From positions 3,233,001 to 3,297,000 of the forward strand of contig CM070877.1 of assembly GCA_036365515.1 (NCBI GenBank): 64,000 nucleotides of DNA, read 5' to 3'. The stretch comes from Torymus aiolomorphi. Its lineage: Eukaryota > Arthropoda > Insecta > Hymenoptera > Torymidae. The notes beneath the pieces are model-generated. The model was given only the letters and a program-made list of their open reading frames with translations. It was not told where the DNA came from and searched no databases. The position numbers and the translations under genes are program-made. Shown piece by piece: positions 42,514 to 53,945 of the stretch. Every line of letters starts with the position of its first letter. The stretch's first letter is position 1.

Positions 42514-45500
42514 AGTGCTTCAAATCAACATGAACCACTGTGCAGTAGCCCATGACTTGCTGCCCCAATTGATCCGAGAGGAGAAGGCGGACATAGTAAT
42601 CATCAGTGAGCAGTACAGGGACGAAAATGAACCAAACTGGGTAAGGGATCGTGCCAGCACGGCGGCCATCTGGGTATGCGGAGAACTCCACATATCCAAA
42701 AAAATGGACGTTCTTCAGCCCAAATTCACCTGGGTTGAAGTATCCTGTATAAGATTATACAGCTGCTACCTACCACCCAGCGACTCAATAGAAGAGTTCG
42801 AAAGATCCCTAGATGCTATCGTCACTAGTGTTAGAACCTCCTCGCTGCCAGTCGTAATCGGGGGGGACTTTAACGCTTGGGCAATTGAGTGGGGAAGCAA
42901 GAAAACGAACAACCGCGGCCACGCACTGCTTGAGACCTTCGCGATACTAGAGCTAGAGATTGCTAACATAGGGACAAAGCCGACCTATACTAAAGGACGA
43001 AAGTCTTCCATAGTAGATCTGACCTTTGTCGACCCCAGATTAAGTCGGGAAGGCTCATACTGGCAAGTCAGTGATCGGTACACTGGCAGCGATCACCGAG
43101 CTCTCACATACCAGCTCCACCCGACAGGCAAAAGAGCGAATATGACCCGGATGCCGAAGAGAGAGAAATGGGCACCAGCTACTTTCGACAGGGAAGCTTT
43201 TCTCTGCTTTTTGGAAGAAGCATCTGTCGAAGGAACAGCTGAGGTTAGGGCTCAAAGCCTCTCGGAGACCATCACAGCGGCATGCGATGCCTCGATGTCC
43301 ACAAGAACGAACCACCGGGGACGCTTACCAGTCTACTGGTGGAACAAGGAGATTGCGGTAATACGTAAAGAGTGTCTTCGTGCTAGGAGGCTGCACCAAA
43401 GAGCGGTCCGTGGATAGCTGTATGATCAATTAACAACTAGATATGAGCAAAAGAGGAAAGAGCTGAAAATTGCCATCAAGACAGCCAAAAGAAAGTGTTG
43501 GCAGGACTTCTGCGAGGAAGTGGACAGTGACCCGTGGGGACGGCCGTACAAAACGGTCATAAATAAAATCAATCCCAGAGGCACCAATGCTCCCTCCTGT
43601 CCAACCTTTCTTGATAGAGTAGTCCAAAATTTATTCCCACAACACCAGGAACGGCAACATGGCACTGGTCTAACGGAAAGAATCGGTACAGCCGAGCCAA
43701 CAGCAGTCACCGAATCAGAAGTGAAGATAGCGGCCAAAAAGATTGCCATAAGAAAGGCCCCAGGACTGGACGGCGTTCCTGGTTTAGCTATAAAGACTGC
43801 AGCTCTAGAAGTTCCTTGCATATTCAAGGACACTTTCAATGCATGCCTAAGTGACGGAATATTCCCGACACAGTGGAAGATACAGAGGTTGGTACTCCTT
43901 CCTAAGGGAAATAAACCCCCGGATGAACCATCCGCGTATCGACCACTCTGCATGTTGGATATAGTCGGAAAATTGTTTGAACGTATCATATCCGTCAGAC
44001 TGGAGGCAGCTATACAAAAGATCGGCGGCTTGTCTGATAACCAATTCGGCTTTAGAAAGGGTCGATCAACGATCGATGCTATCGATAGGGTGGTGTCAGT
44101 AGCTGAGAACGCCGTTAGTGGTAGCCGGTGCACAAAACGCATGTGTGCTATAATTGGTTTAGATGTACGGAACGCGTTTAACACGGCCAGGTGGGATAAA
44201 ATCATGCTCGCATTGGAAGACCTAAGCGTGCCACTGTACCTTCGAAGAGTAATCTCGAGTTACGTAACTGATCGCACGCTTCTCTATGATACCGACGACG
44301 GTATGCATTCTTATAAGATCACAGGAGGCGTGCCACAGGGCTCTGTACTAGGATCTCCAATCTGGAACATCATGTACGACGGATTGCTTAGGCAACTGCT
44401 CCCACATGGGGTGTCGATAGTAGCTTACGCAGATGATATTGCTCTCATTATCGTTGGAAAAACCATCGAAGATGTGCAATACCTCGGAGATACGGCAATC
44501 GAGGTAGTAGGAGATTGGCTGAGCGACCATGGACTCAGTCTTGCTGCCGAAAAGGCCGAGGCAGTGCTCATTGCCAGAACAAAAAAGAGAGTCTACGCCA
44601 CTTTCACGGTCAACGACGAGAAGATCAAGACAGGGGACACCATGAAGTACCTAGGAGTTACAATAGATGCGCGGATGTCGTTCAAAAACCACCTTAGGAA
44701 CGCAGGATTAAAGGCATCAAAAGTGGCTCGAGCACTCGCAAGCATCATGCCAAACATAGGAGGGCCGAAGCAGCCACGACGGTTGCTTCTTTCATCGGTG
44801 GTTTATTCCGTGATTCTATACGGAGCCCCCATCTGGGCTAATGCTATACGTAGTAACCCAAGCTATGGTGCAGCTTGCCGAAGGGCCTGCAGGACAATCG
44901 TGCTGAGAGTGGCCTGCGCCTACCGTACCGTGTCAGACATCGCTCTCTCGGTAGTCACCGGACTGCCACCCTTGGACCTAATGGCATGTGAGAGAGCTGA
45001 GGTGTATCGTGGAGGAGTGATAAGAGAGGAGGGCGAACTTGATCAGGGACCACGTCAAAACCAATGGTCCAGGAAGACTGTGGAAGAGTGGCAGCGCCGA
45101 TGGGATATAGCAGATAAAGGTCGGTGGACCCATCGCATTATTCCATGTGTCGTGGAGTGGACGGAGAGGAGACACGGACTCGTGACCTTTCATCTCACCC
45201 AGGTACTAACTGGGCATGGCTGCTTTCGCAGCTACCTGAAGAGAATTGGAGTGTACGAAAGCGCGGAGTGCCCAACATGTCCTGAAAGTGATGAGGACGT
45301 TGGACACGCTTTGTTCGTATGCCCCAGGTTTCGGGAGAGAGAGAAAGGTTTCAGGCCTTATGGGAAGGCCCCCTAACTCCCGAGGGCATCGGGAGATGCT
45401 TACTCTCTTCACAGAGAGGATGGGATGCTGTGATTGGTCTCGTCACCGAGGTGGTGGACAGATTGAACTCCATAAGGCGAGAAGAAGAAAGAAGAGAAAA

Positions 45501-45528
45501 CCGTCTCACAGAGGACCAGGCGGGGTAG
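42506..45528 (+). pseudogene. R1-clade ORF2: APE endonuclease + reverse transcriptase, one stop and one frameshift
   Basis: The protein nicks the target and reverse transcribes the RNA onto it. From ATG 42506 the N-terminal endonuclease shows QINMNHCAVAHD near 6, IISEQYR near 35, GGDFNAWAIEWGS near 118 and GSDHRALTY near 194. A TAG at 43415-43417 (codon 304) breaks the frame between endonuclease and reverse transcriptase. The same frame continues with APGLDGVPG, FRKGRSTIDA, GGVPQGSVLGSP and the catalytic AYADDIAL near 641, then a C-terminal Cys/His motif CPTCPESDEDVGHALFVC. At about 45335-45346 a GAGAGAGA run shifts the frame. The proper tail (FQALWEGPLTPEGIGRCLLS) continues in the next frame to 45528. 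About 1000 codons in all, normal for the clade. Confidence 0.9.
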
Positions 45529-45610
45529 AGGGTCGTAGAGGCTGCGACTGCCCTCCGCGAAGTAATGCCTAACGGCGGTTTCCGCGGTGGGAATTACAGT
45601 CGGGGGGAGG

Positions 45611-45634
45611 CCCTGCTATAGAACAACAGCAGGG
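45611..45634 (+). other. 3' UTR stem-loop of the R1-clade element
   Basis: CCCTGCT and AGCAGGG enclose a 10-nt loop and are followed by GGTTTTAGTAGGTA. R1-clade 3' ends often keep a hairpin and a GGGGTTTTAGT-like box, probably for recognition by the reverse transcriptase. The function is inferred. Confidence 0.6.
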
Positions 45635-45708
45635 GGTTTTAGTAGGTATTGCCAGAAATGGTCGAGTTCTACATAACATCTCGTATGTGTAAATGCATTT
45701 TTTCCTAA

Positions 45709-45772
45709 CCTCCTCCTCCTCCTCCTCCTCCTCAAAAAAAAAAAAAAAAAAAAAACCACACACACACACACA

Positions 45773-45813
<41 letters not shown>
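45709..45813. repeat. (CTC)n, A-tract and (CA)n at the 3' junction
   Basis: CTC repeats 45709-45733 and an A-tract 45734-45755 form the element's tail. The CA run 45756-45813, with one ACC interruption, is the target microsatellite. An apparent minus-strand frame here is repeat translation. Confidence 0.9.
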
Positions 45814-45815
<2 letters not shown>

Positions 45816-46046
45816 TTGCTTCCCGTTCCACAACATATCAAAGATAATCCTACACACAATTTTGATTGGGCTAACACATTAATATTAGATAGGGAAAGTA
45901 ACAGAGAAAAACGTCGTATTTCTGAAATGCTGCACATCAATTTTATTGATAACACAATCAACAGACAGGAAGACACACAATTTTTAAATAGTCAGTACAA
46001 CAGAATTTTTAATAAATTTGATTTGAATTCTCATCGTTTTATATAA
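45814..46046 (+). pseudogene. C-terminus of a second Penelope-like element
   Basis: The frame reads HNFDWANTLILDRESNREKR, RISEMLHINFIDNTINRQED, then TQFLNSQYNRIFNKF and a stop at 46046. This aligns with the C-terminus of the 29-31 kb element (NNYNKRLISEMLFINSTPNT...KKEDTQNL) but at low identity, so it is a different family. Only the end of the GIY-YIG domain region remains; the 5' part is cut at the CA microsatellite. Confidence 0.85.
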
Positions 46047-46327
46047 TTATAATGTTTGTTGATTTGTATTTATGTATTGATTGTTTTGATTACGGATGAA
46101 AATGCGAGAGCGATTTATTTATATATACTACTTTGTGAAACGTGAGTTTGTCGGTTGGCGATGTAGCTTGTGTAATAGGACGTAGAGCTTCTGGCTCTTA
46201 AAATACCTACGATGATAATAACTATATTGTATGTATTTTTTAGTATTCTCTCTTTGTGATTACAACCAAAATAACCATGTTTAAGATTCTATTGTGTCTT
46301 TGTTTTTATAGTTAAATAAATAATTAC

Positions 46328-46358
46328 CTGATGAGGCTAGAAAACTAACTAGCGAAAC
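46328..46358 (+). ncRNA. hammerhead-ribozyme-like core in the second Penelope-like 3' UTR
   Basis: Canonical CUGAUGA (46328-46334), stem II GCUAG (46336-46340) / CUAGC (46349-46353), then GAAAC (46354-46358). It lies about 280 bp after the ORF stop, the same relative place as in the first family, although the stem II sequence differs. Helix I and the cleavage triplet were not resolved. Confidence 0.6.
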
Positions 46359-46439
46359 GATGTGGTTTTGAAAATGGAAAGTTAAAGTGTTTTTTTGTGT
46401 ACCTGGGTTGATCCTCACCATCGTTTCTTATCATTGATT

Positions 46440-46797
46440 TTATTTCGACTATTCGACCTTTCGGATATTTCATTTTTGTTACTATGACCCATTGTCAAAA
46501 TTATTTACGAAACTTTTGACCACTGTCAAAATTATTTTCGGATCTATTGACCATTCAAAACTTTCTCGTAGGAATTTTTCCTATTAGATTAGAACCTTAT
46601 TCCGATGATTTAGCTATCGGTTAAATTACCTATCGGGATTTTCGCTATCGGAATTTCTGACCATTGTAATTCTTAACCCCCCCTAGAAAATACATCTATT
46701 TTATCCATAAAATATTTTCAAATTGTTCAAAAGAACCTTTTTGGATTTTCCATTTTTTATAAAATGGCCAAGGGAATCAGAGATTTCAATTCTTAGC
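46440..46797. repeat. diverged partial copy of the 3.05-kb array unit
   Basis: Matches 48700-48990, 51720-52025 and 54770-55075 (TTTACGAAACTTTTGACCAC, CCTATTAGATTAGAACCTTA, TATCGGGATTTTCGCTATCG) and stops at ATTTCAATTCTTA. Confidence 0.8.
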
Positions 46798-46905
46798 TTT
46801 TCTTCGTCCGGGAGGATGCAAGCTGGCTTTTCTTCGCCTTAGACGCATTTTTGGCTTTTCTTCGCCTGTAACTTCCAAGTTGGCTTTTCTTCGTGCCGCA
46901 CGACG
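46797..46905. repeat. about 30-bp tandem repeat GGCTTTTCTTCG, four copies
   Basis: GCTTTTCTTCGTCC, GGCTTTTCTTCGCCTTAG, GGCTTTTCTTCGCCTGTA and GGCTTTTCTTCGTGCC follow at about 30-bp spacing. Confidence 0.85.
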
Positions 46906-47420
46906 AACTAAAGTAAAATTGTTTTAATTCCTTTGAAATTTTGTAGAGATGTAGAGTTTGTATATTATTTATTATACGAGTTCTTATGGTAAAAGAATTG
47001 ATTTATGCATTTCGGAGATATTTGAGGCTAAAACTGTTTTAGTCCTCTTTTCAAATCATAATTTTTCGGGAACGGCTTTATGTATAAATATGAAATTTAT
47101 AGACAATTTTGTGGCTGATATAGGCAATATAGGTATGTGTGAAATTTCACAAAGAAAATATAATTTGAAGTAAACGTTATTAGGAATTTTATTTGTTTTT
47201 CACACGTAATTTAAAAAATAAATCATACCTATTATTATTCATATTTTATACATAATTTAAAAAATTAATACTTTTTAATATTCATAAATTAATTTAATTA
47301 GAATTATATCATAAATTGTTGAAAAAATTATAAATTTTGTTATTAATAATTAAAGGAATCAGCAAATTAAGTTTGAGGAAGCCACGGGGCCAATGAATTG
47401 GCAGCGGTTTTTCTTTTAGA
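46906..47420 (-). repeat. GCTTCCTC-superfamily repeat
   Basis: Contains TTCGGAGATATTTGAGG and TTTTTCGGGAACGGCTTTAT blocks like those at 15350-15510. It ends with TTTGAGGAAGCCACGG and CCAATGAATTGGCAGCGGTT, the complement of the motif at 12939 and 58795. Confidence 0.65.
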
Positions 47421-49311
47421 GCGAAAAAGACGATAATGAGATGAATAAAAGACATATGCTGTTGAAGGCCGCGCGCCACGGTACACGTATTACGACGTAC
47501 GTATGACATGATCACGAAAAATGGTACAAATTTTTAACAACAATACATAGCCTACTGAAATTTTCTTGTCGTGCGACCGTCGTAACACGTATAGCGTGGC
47601 GCATGGCCTTCAATAGTATTTATCGTAACAATCACGAAAAATTCTATTTAGCAACAATACATAGAGAAAAATTAGGAAATTCGTTACACAATTTTTGCAT
47701 TTGAAAATGCAGGTTTAAAATAGAAAAAAAAAATGTGTAAAATTTTCAATTTGGTTCAATAACAATCTTTATTATTGCACTATGGTTTATAATATTCCTA
47801 ATACTACAAAATTTATTGTATAAAATGTTTTGAAGGAAATATTTGATTAGAACGAAGTTCTGGCGAGTTGAACAGAAAATTACATTAAACTTTTTTTATC
47901 CAAAAAAAAAATAGTTTATTGGGATTTTTAATAAAACTAATAAAGATGGAAATTTAATTTCTTCATATAAAAATACGCATTTCAATTCTTTACATGCCTG
48001 TTCTTTAAAAATCGCGATTTGCTCAATTTTCAAATTTGATACTTTTTCTGCAAAATCGCGGTATTGATTAAAAACTACCTATAATTAAGTATGTGAATTT
48101 AATCGATGAGTTTCGGCGATATCGTACACAAGTATTTTGTAAAATGCTACACAAATAAAGTCTATGCAGAGAATTTCGGCCCACAAACTATTTATCGAGA
48201 TAAATTGTGCACAGATATAATCTACATTAATATGATCTACATATGATGTACATTTTAATCGTGTAATCTATCTCAGTGTAGACTACATATGTGTACATTT
48301 TTTCTTAATATTATTTGTGTAGAACTTAGCCGTGCTATAAAAGTTCTGTATAGGGGCTTTGTATAGATACTAAATGTGCTCAATATCGCTTATAGTATCG
48401 AATACAACCCAATGCGTAATTTGTTTTTTAGTTGAGTAATTTTATTTATTTGACTCACCAACGTTTTATGTATATGTTTTTATAGCTTATTGGTAATCAG
48501 ATTATTGACTTAATCAACTTATATTTTGATTAATCAATTGTACTAACGCATCTAGCGCAAACGTTTATCTTTATATACGTTTTAAGAAGTGTTTTATTAG
48601 TTTTCGAAATTTCGGCCTGTTTAACCACTGATTTTCGGAATGTGTACCTATCTGTGATATAACAGTTGATAGTTTTTATTTCGACAATTTGAATAATTGG
48701 AAAAATTATTTACGAAACTTTTGACCACTGTCAAAATTATTTTCGGAACCATTTATAACTTTCTCGTAGGAATTTTTCCTATTAGATTAGAACCTTATTC
48801 CGATGATTTAGCTATCGGTTAATATACCTATCGGGATTTTCGCTATCGGAATTTCTGACCATTGTAATTCTTAACCCCCCCTAGAAAATACATCTATTTT
48901 ATCCATAAAATATTTTCAAATTGTTCAAAAGAACTTTCCATTTTTTATAAAATGGTCAAGGGAATCCGAGATTTCAATTCTTAAGAACATCTCTTTCCTC
49001 ACTTTTGTTGTAACATATTGTTTTCTTGATTTTTTTCATAAAAATGCGTAAAGTTACAAATGGCCTTGGCATCAGTAAAATGATACCTATTATGGAGTCG
49101 TTCGCGTCACCCCCCCCCCCCGCGAGCGCCAAATCATGCTAGTTATAACTCGTGTCTGCGATACTAAAATGTACTATTAAAAAATGTACATTCAGCGTTT
49201 TAGACGTACCTTTTCTTAGCTTTTTTATTGTGATATTTGTTTTTTGTAAATTTTGCGTTTTAACTTTAAAAATGTTGGCAATATGTCTCTGCGCAGGTGC
49301 ACAGAGAAAAG

Positions 49312-49512
49312 AAAATCTTAACTGTTAATGAACGGACGTTTTGATATGGAGAAATGGAATGTTCATTTAAAATTAGACAAATTCGTTAACAGTTAAGTCA
49401 CAAATCGTTTGAGTAAACAAATCTAACTTAATTCTTAACGAAATCATCTAACTATAAATGACCATTCCATTTGTCCATATCCAATCGTCCGTTCGTTAAC
49501 AGTTAAGATTTT
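49312..49512. repeat. inverted repeat in array unit (also 52357-52557, 55405-55606)
   Basis: AAAATCTTAACTGTTAATGA, ACGGACG and ATATGGA-AAATGGAATG pair with CATTCCATTTGTCCATAT, CGTCCGTTCGTTAACAGTTA and AGATTTT. Arms about 55 bp. A small palindrome GCTTTCTCAAAGAGAAAGC follows. Confidence 0.85.
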
Positions 49513-49639
49513 TTGCTTTCTCAAAGAGAAAGCTTATTAACGGTCAAATTTTTCGACCCCGAGATTTCGATGATTTTTTATATTTCTGAGATCCCTGAGT
49601 CGAAATATGCGTTTTCTTGAAGATTTCTGTGCATATGTA

Positions 49640-49746
49640 TCTGTGTGTGTGCTGGTGTCTGTGTGCGTGTCTGTGTGTATGTGTGTGTGTGTGTGGAGGG
49701 GGGGGGGGGTCTGTGGGTGTGTGTGTGTGTGTGTGTGTGGGTGTGT

Positions 49747-49778
<32 letters not shown>
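49640..49778. repeat. (GT)n with G-run interruption (second copy 52685-52824)
   Basis: GT-rich tract of about 140 bp containing GGAGGGGGGGGGGG. The second array copy has the same structure with slightly different run lengths. Confidence 0.9.
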
Positions 49779-49781
<3 letters not shown>

Positions 49782-50062
49782 AAATTTGTCCGCAGCATAA
49801 ATTGAAACTGGTCAGAGAAATCAAGTTTATTTTTGGCACGTATTTAAAGCTTATTTGGAGTTGTGCAAGTTCAATTATATAGTTGATCGGATAATATTAA
49901 GTCGGGTAAAAAAATAAAGCAAAATATCGAAAAATCGAAATTTTTTTTTTCGTCACCGAATTTGGATATCGGTGGGAAGTAGGTCCATTTTCTGAAAGGT
50001 CTTGATATGACTTATCAATTCACATTTTTATCGGCCCAATCGGATGTTATTGTTGAGTAAAA

Positions 50063-50897
50063 TAAAGTTTAATGTAATTTTCTGTTCAACTCGCCAGAAC
50101 TTCGTTCTGATCAAATATTTCCTTCAAAAAAGGACCCCGCACACAATGTATGGAAAATAATCATTCGGTCAAATTGGATCAAACTTGGGGAAAAGATAGA
50201 TCTTGAGGTCCTGAACAAAAGTTCTCATGGGCAAAACCCCCCAAAATTTGACCGAATGATTTTTTCCCATACATTGTGTACAGGGTCCTTTTACACAATA
50301 AATTTTGTAGTATAGGAATATTATAAACGATAGTGCAATAGTAAAGATTGTTATTGAACCAAATAGCAAATTTTATAACAATTTCTTTCGCTATTTTAAA
50401 CCTGCATTTTCAAATGCAAAAGTTGTTGCTAAATAGAATTTTTCGTGATTGTTACGATAAATGCTGTTGAAGGCCACGCGCCACGCTATATGTGTTACGA
50501 CGGTCGCACGACACGAAAATTTCAGTAGTCTATGTATTGTTGTTAAAAATTTGTACCATTGTTTGTGATCGTGTCGTACGCTTGTCGTAATAGTGTACCG
50601 CGGCGCGCGGCTTTCTACAGCGTTTATCGTAACAATCATAAAAAATTCTACTTAGCAACAATACATGGAGTAAAATTCGAAAATTCGTTACACAACTTTT
50701 GCATTTGAAAATGCAGGTTTAAAATAGCGAAAAAAATTGTTATAAAATTCGCTGTTTGGTTCAATAACAATATCTATTATTGCGCTATGGATTATAATAT
50801 TCCTAATACTACAAAATTTATTGATTAAATGTTTTGAAGGAAATATTTGATTAGAACGAAGTTCTGGCGAGTTGAACAGAAAATTACATTAAACTTT
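50063..50897. repeat. 835-bp foldback within array unit
   Basis: AAAGTTTAATGTAATTTTCTG and GTTCAACTCGCCAGAACTTC at the left have complements at the right end. The inner arms (AATATTATAAACGATAGTGC; TTTTAAACCTGCATTTTCAA) also pair. A GC-rich loop of about 180 bp (GGCCACGCGCCACGC ... CGCGGCGCGCGG) sits in the middle. A segment AGGACCCCGCACACAATGTA to ACATTGTGTACAGGGTCCTT at 50133-50290 is a further nested hairpin. Confidence 0.88.
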
Positions 50898-52756
50898 TTT
50901 TATCCAAAAAAAAAAATAGTTTATTGGGATTTTTAATAAAACTAATAAAGATGGAAATTTAATTTCTTCATATAAAAATACGCATTTCAATTCTTTACAT
51001 GCCTGTTCTTTAAAAATCGCGATTTGCTCAATTTTCAAATTTGATACTTTTTCTGCAAAATCGCGGTATTGATTAAAAACTACCTATAATTAAGTATGTG
51101 AATTTAATCGACGAGTTTCGGCGATATCGTACACAAGTATTTTGTAAAATGCTACACAAATAAAGTCTATGCAGAGAATTTCGGCCCACAAACTATTTAT
51201 CGAGATAAATTGTGCACAGTTATAATCTACATTAATATGATCTACACATGATGTACATTTTAATCGTGTAATCTATCTCAGTGTAGACTATATATGTGTA
51301 CATTTTTTCTTAATATTGTTTGTGTAGAACTTAGCCGTGATATAAAAGTTCTGTATAGGGGCTTTGTGTAGATACTAAATGTGTTCAATATCGCTTATAT
51401 TATCGAATACAACCCAATGCGTAATTTGTTTTTTAGTTGAGTAATTTTATTTATTTGACTCACCAATGTTTTATGTATATGTTTTTATAGCTTATTGGTA
51501 ATCAGATTATTGACTTAATCAACTTATATTTTGATTAATCAATTGTACTAACGCATCTAGCGCAAACATTTATCTTTATATACGTTTTAAGAAGTGTTTT
51601 ATTAGTTTTCGAAATTTCGGCCTGTTTAACCACCGATTTTCGGAATGTGTACCTATCTGTGATATAACCGTTGATAGTTTTTATTTCGACAATTTGAATT
51701 TTCGGATATTTCATTTTCGTTACCATGAACCATTGTCAAAATTATTTACGAAACTTTTGACCACTGTCAAAATTATTTTCGGAACTATTGACCATTTATA
51801 ACTTTCTCGTAGGAATTTTTCCTATTAGATTAGAACCTTATTCCGATGATTTAGCTATCGGTTAATATACCTATCGGGATTTTCGCTATCGGAATTTCTG
51901 ACCATTGTAATTCTTAACCCCCCCTAGAAAATACATCTATTTTATCCATAAAATATTTTCAAATTGTTCAAAAGAACTTTCCATTTTTTATAAAATGGTC
52001 AAGGGAATCCGAGATTTCAATTCTTAAGAACATCTCTTTCCTCACTTTTGTTGTAACATATTGTTTTCTTGATTTTTTTCATAAAAATGCGTAAAGTTAC
52101 AAATGGCCTTGGCATCAGTAAAATGATACCTATTATGGAGTCGTTCGCGTCACCCCCCCCTCCCCCGCGAGCGCCAAATCATGCTAGTTATAACTCGTGT
52201 CTGCGATACTAAAATGTACTATTAAAAAATGTACATTCAGCGTTTTAGACGTACCTTTTCTTAGCTTTTTTATTGTGATATTTGTTTTTTGTAAATTTTG
52301 CGTTTTAACTTTAAAAATGTTGGCAATATGTCTCTGCGCAGGTGCACAGAGAAAAGAAAATCTTAACTGTTAATGAACGGACGTTTTGATATGGACAAAT
52401 GGAATGTTCATTTAAAATTAGACAAATTCGTTAACAGTTAAGTCACAAATCGTTTGAGTAAACAAATCTAACTTAATTCTTAACGAAATCATCTAACTAT
52501 AAATGACCATTCCATTTGTCCATATCCAATCGTCCGTTCGTTAACAGTTAAGATTTTTTGCTTTCTCAAAGAGAAAGCTTATTAACGGTCAAATTTTTCG
52601 ACCCCGAGATTTCGATGATTTTTTATATTTCTGAGATCCCTGAGTCGAAATATGCGTTTTCTTGAAGATTTCTGTGCATATGTATCTGTGTGTGTGCTGG
52701 TGTCTGTGTGTGTGTCTGTGTGTATGTGTGTGTGTGTGTGGAGGGGGGGGGTCTGT

Positions 52757-52791
<35 letters not shown>

Positions 52792-52796
52792 TGTGG

Positions 52797-52827
<31 letters not shown>

Positions 52828-53109
52828 AAATTTGTCCGCAGCATAAATTGAAACTGGTCAGAGAAATCAAGTTTATTTTTGGCACGTATTTAAAGCTTAT
52901 TTGGAGTTGTGCAAGTTCAATTATATAGTTGATCGGATAATATTAAGTCGGGTAAAAAAATAAAGCAAAATATCGAAAAATCGAAATTTTTTTTTTCGTC
53001 ACCGAATTTGGATATCGGTGGGAAGTAGGTCCATTTTCTGAAAGGTCTTGATATGACTTATCAATTCACATTTTTATCGGCCCAATCGGATGTTATTGTT
53101 GAGTAAAAT

Positions 53110-53945
53110 AAAGTTTAATGTAATTTTCTGTTCAACTCGCCAGAACTTCGTTCTGATCAAATATTTCCTTCAAAAAAGGACCCCGCACACAATGTATGGA
53201 AAATAATCATTCGGTCAAATTGGATCAAACTTGGGGAAAAGATAGATCTTGAGGTCCTGAACAAAAGTTCTCATGGGCAAAACCCCCCAAAATTTGACCG
53301 AATGATTTTTTCCCATACATTGTGTACAGGGTCCTTTTACACAATAAATTTTGTAGTATTAGGAATATTATAAACGATAGTGCAATAGTAAAGATTGTTA
53401 TTGAACCAAATAGCAAATTTTATAACAATTTCTTTCGCTATTTTAAACCTGCATTTTCAAATGCAAAAGTTGTTGCTAAATAGAATTTTTCGTGATTGTT
53501 ACGATAAATGCTGTTGAAGGCCACGCGCCACGCTATATGTGTTACGACGGTCGCACGACACGAAAATTTCAGTAGTCTATGTATTGTTGTTAAAAATTTG
53601 TACCATTGTTTGTGATCGTGTCGTACGCTTGTCGTAATAGTGTACCGCGGCGCGCGGCTTTCTACAGCGTTTATCGTAACAATCATAAAAAATTCTACTT
53701 AGCAACAATACATGGAGTAAAATTCGAAAATTCGTTACACAACTTTTGCATTTGAAAATGCAGGTTTAAAATAGCGAAAAAAATTGTTATAAAATTCGCT
53801 GTTTGGTTCAATAACAATATCTATTATTGCGCTATGGATTATAATATTCCTAATACTACAAAATTTATTGTATAAAATGTTTTGAAGGAAATATTTGATT
53901 AGAACGAAGTTCTGGCGAGTTGAACAGAAAATTACATTAAACTTT
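53110..53945. repeat. second copy of the array foldback
   Basis: Practically identical to 50063-50897, in the same loop orientation. Confidence 0.88.

Larger units (their letters stand above)
41069..45755 (+). mobile_element. R1-clade non-LTR retrotransposon inserted in (CA)n
   Basis: About 4.7 kb: 5' UTR, ORF1 with zinc knuckles, ORF2 with endonuclease and reverse transcriptase, 3' UTR with a stem-loop, a CTC-repeat and an A-tract tail. (CA)n lies directly against both ends (41038-41068; 45756-45813). Some R1-clade families (Waldo, Mino) are known to target AC-type microsatellites. The element looks full length, with only a few inactivating lesions. Confidence 0.9.

Noticed and set aside
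45569..45976. Minus frame rich in Cys-Val and Phe
   Set aside because: Translation of the CTC, A-tract and CA tail antisense to the R1 3' end.
49537..49839. 100-codon His-Thr frame, repeated at 52589-52885
   Set aside because: Translation of the GT/CA tract in the tandem array.
50391..50639. 82-codon minus frame conserved at 53438-53686
   Set aside because: Identity reflects recent duplication of the foldback loop; the first unit, with the inverted loop, does not keep it, and no domain is visible.
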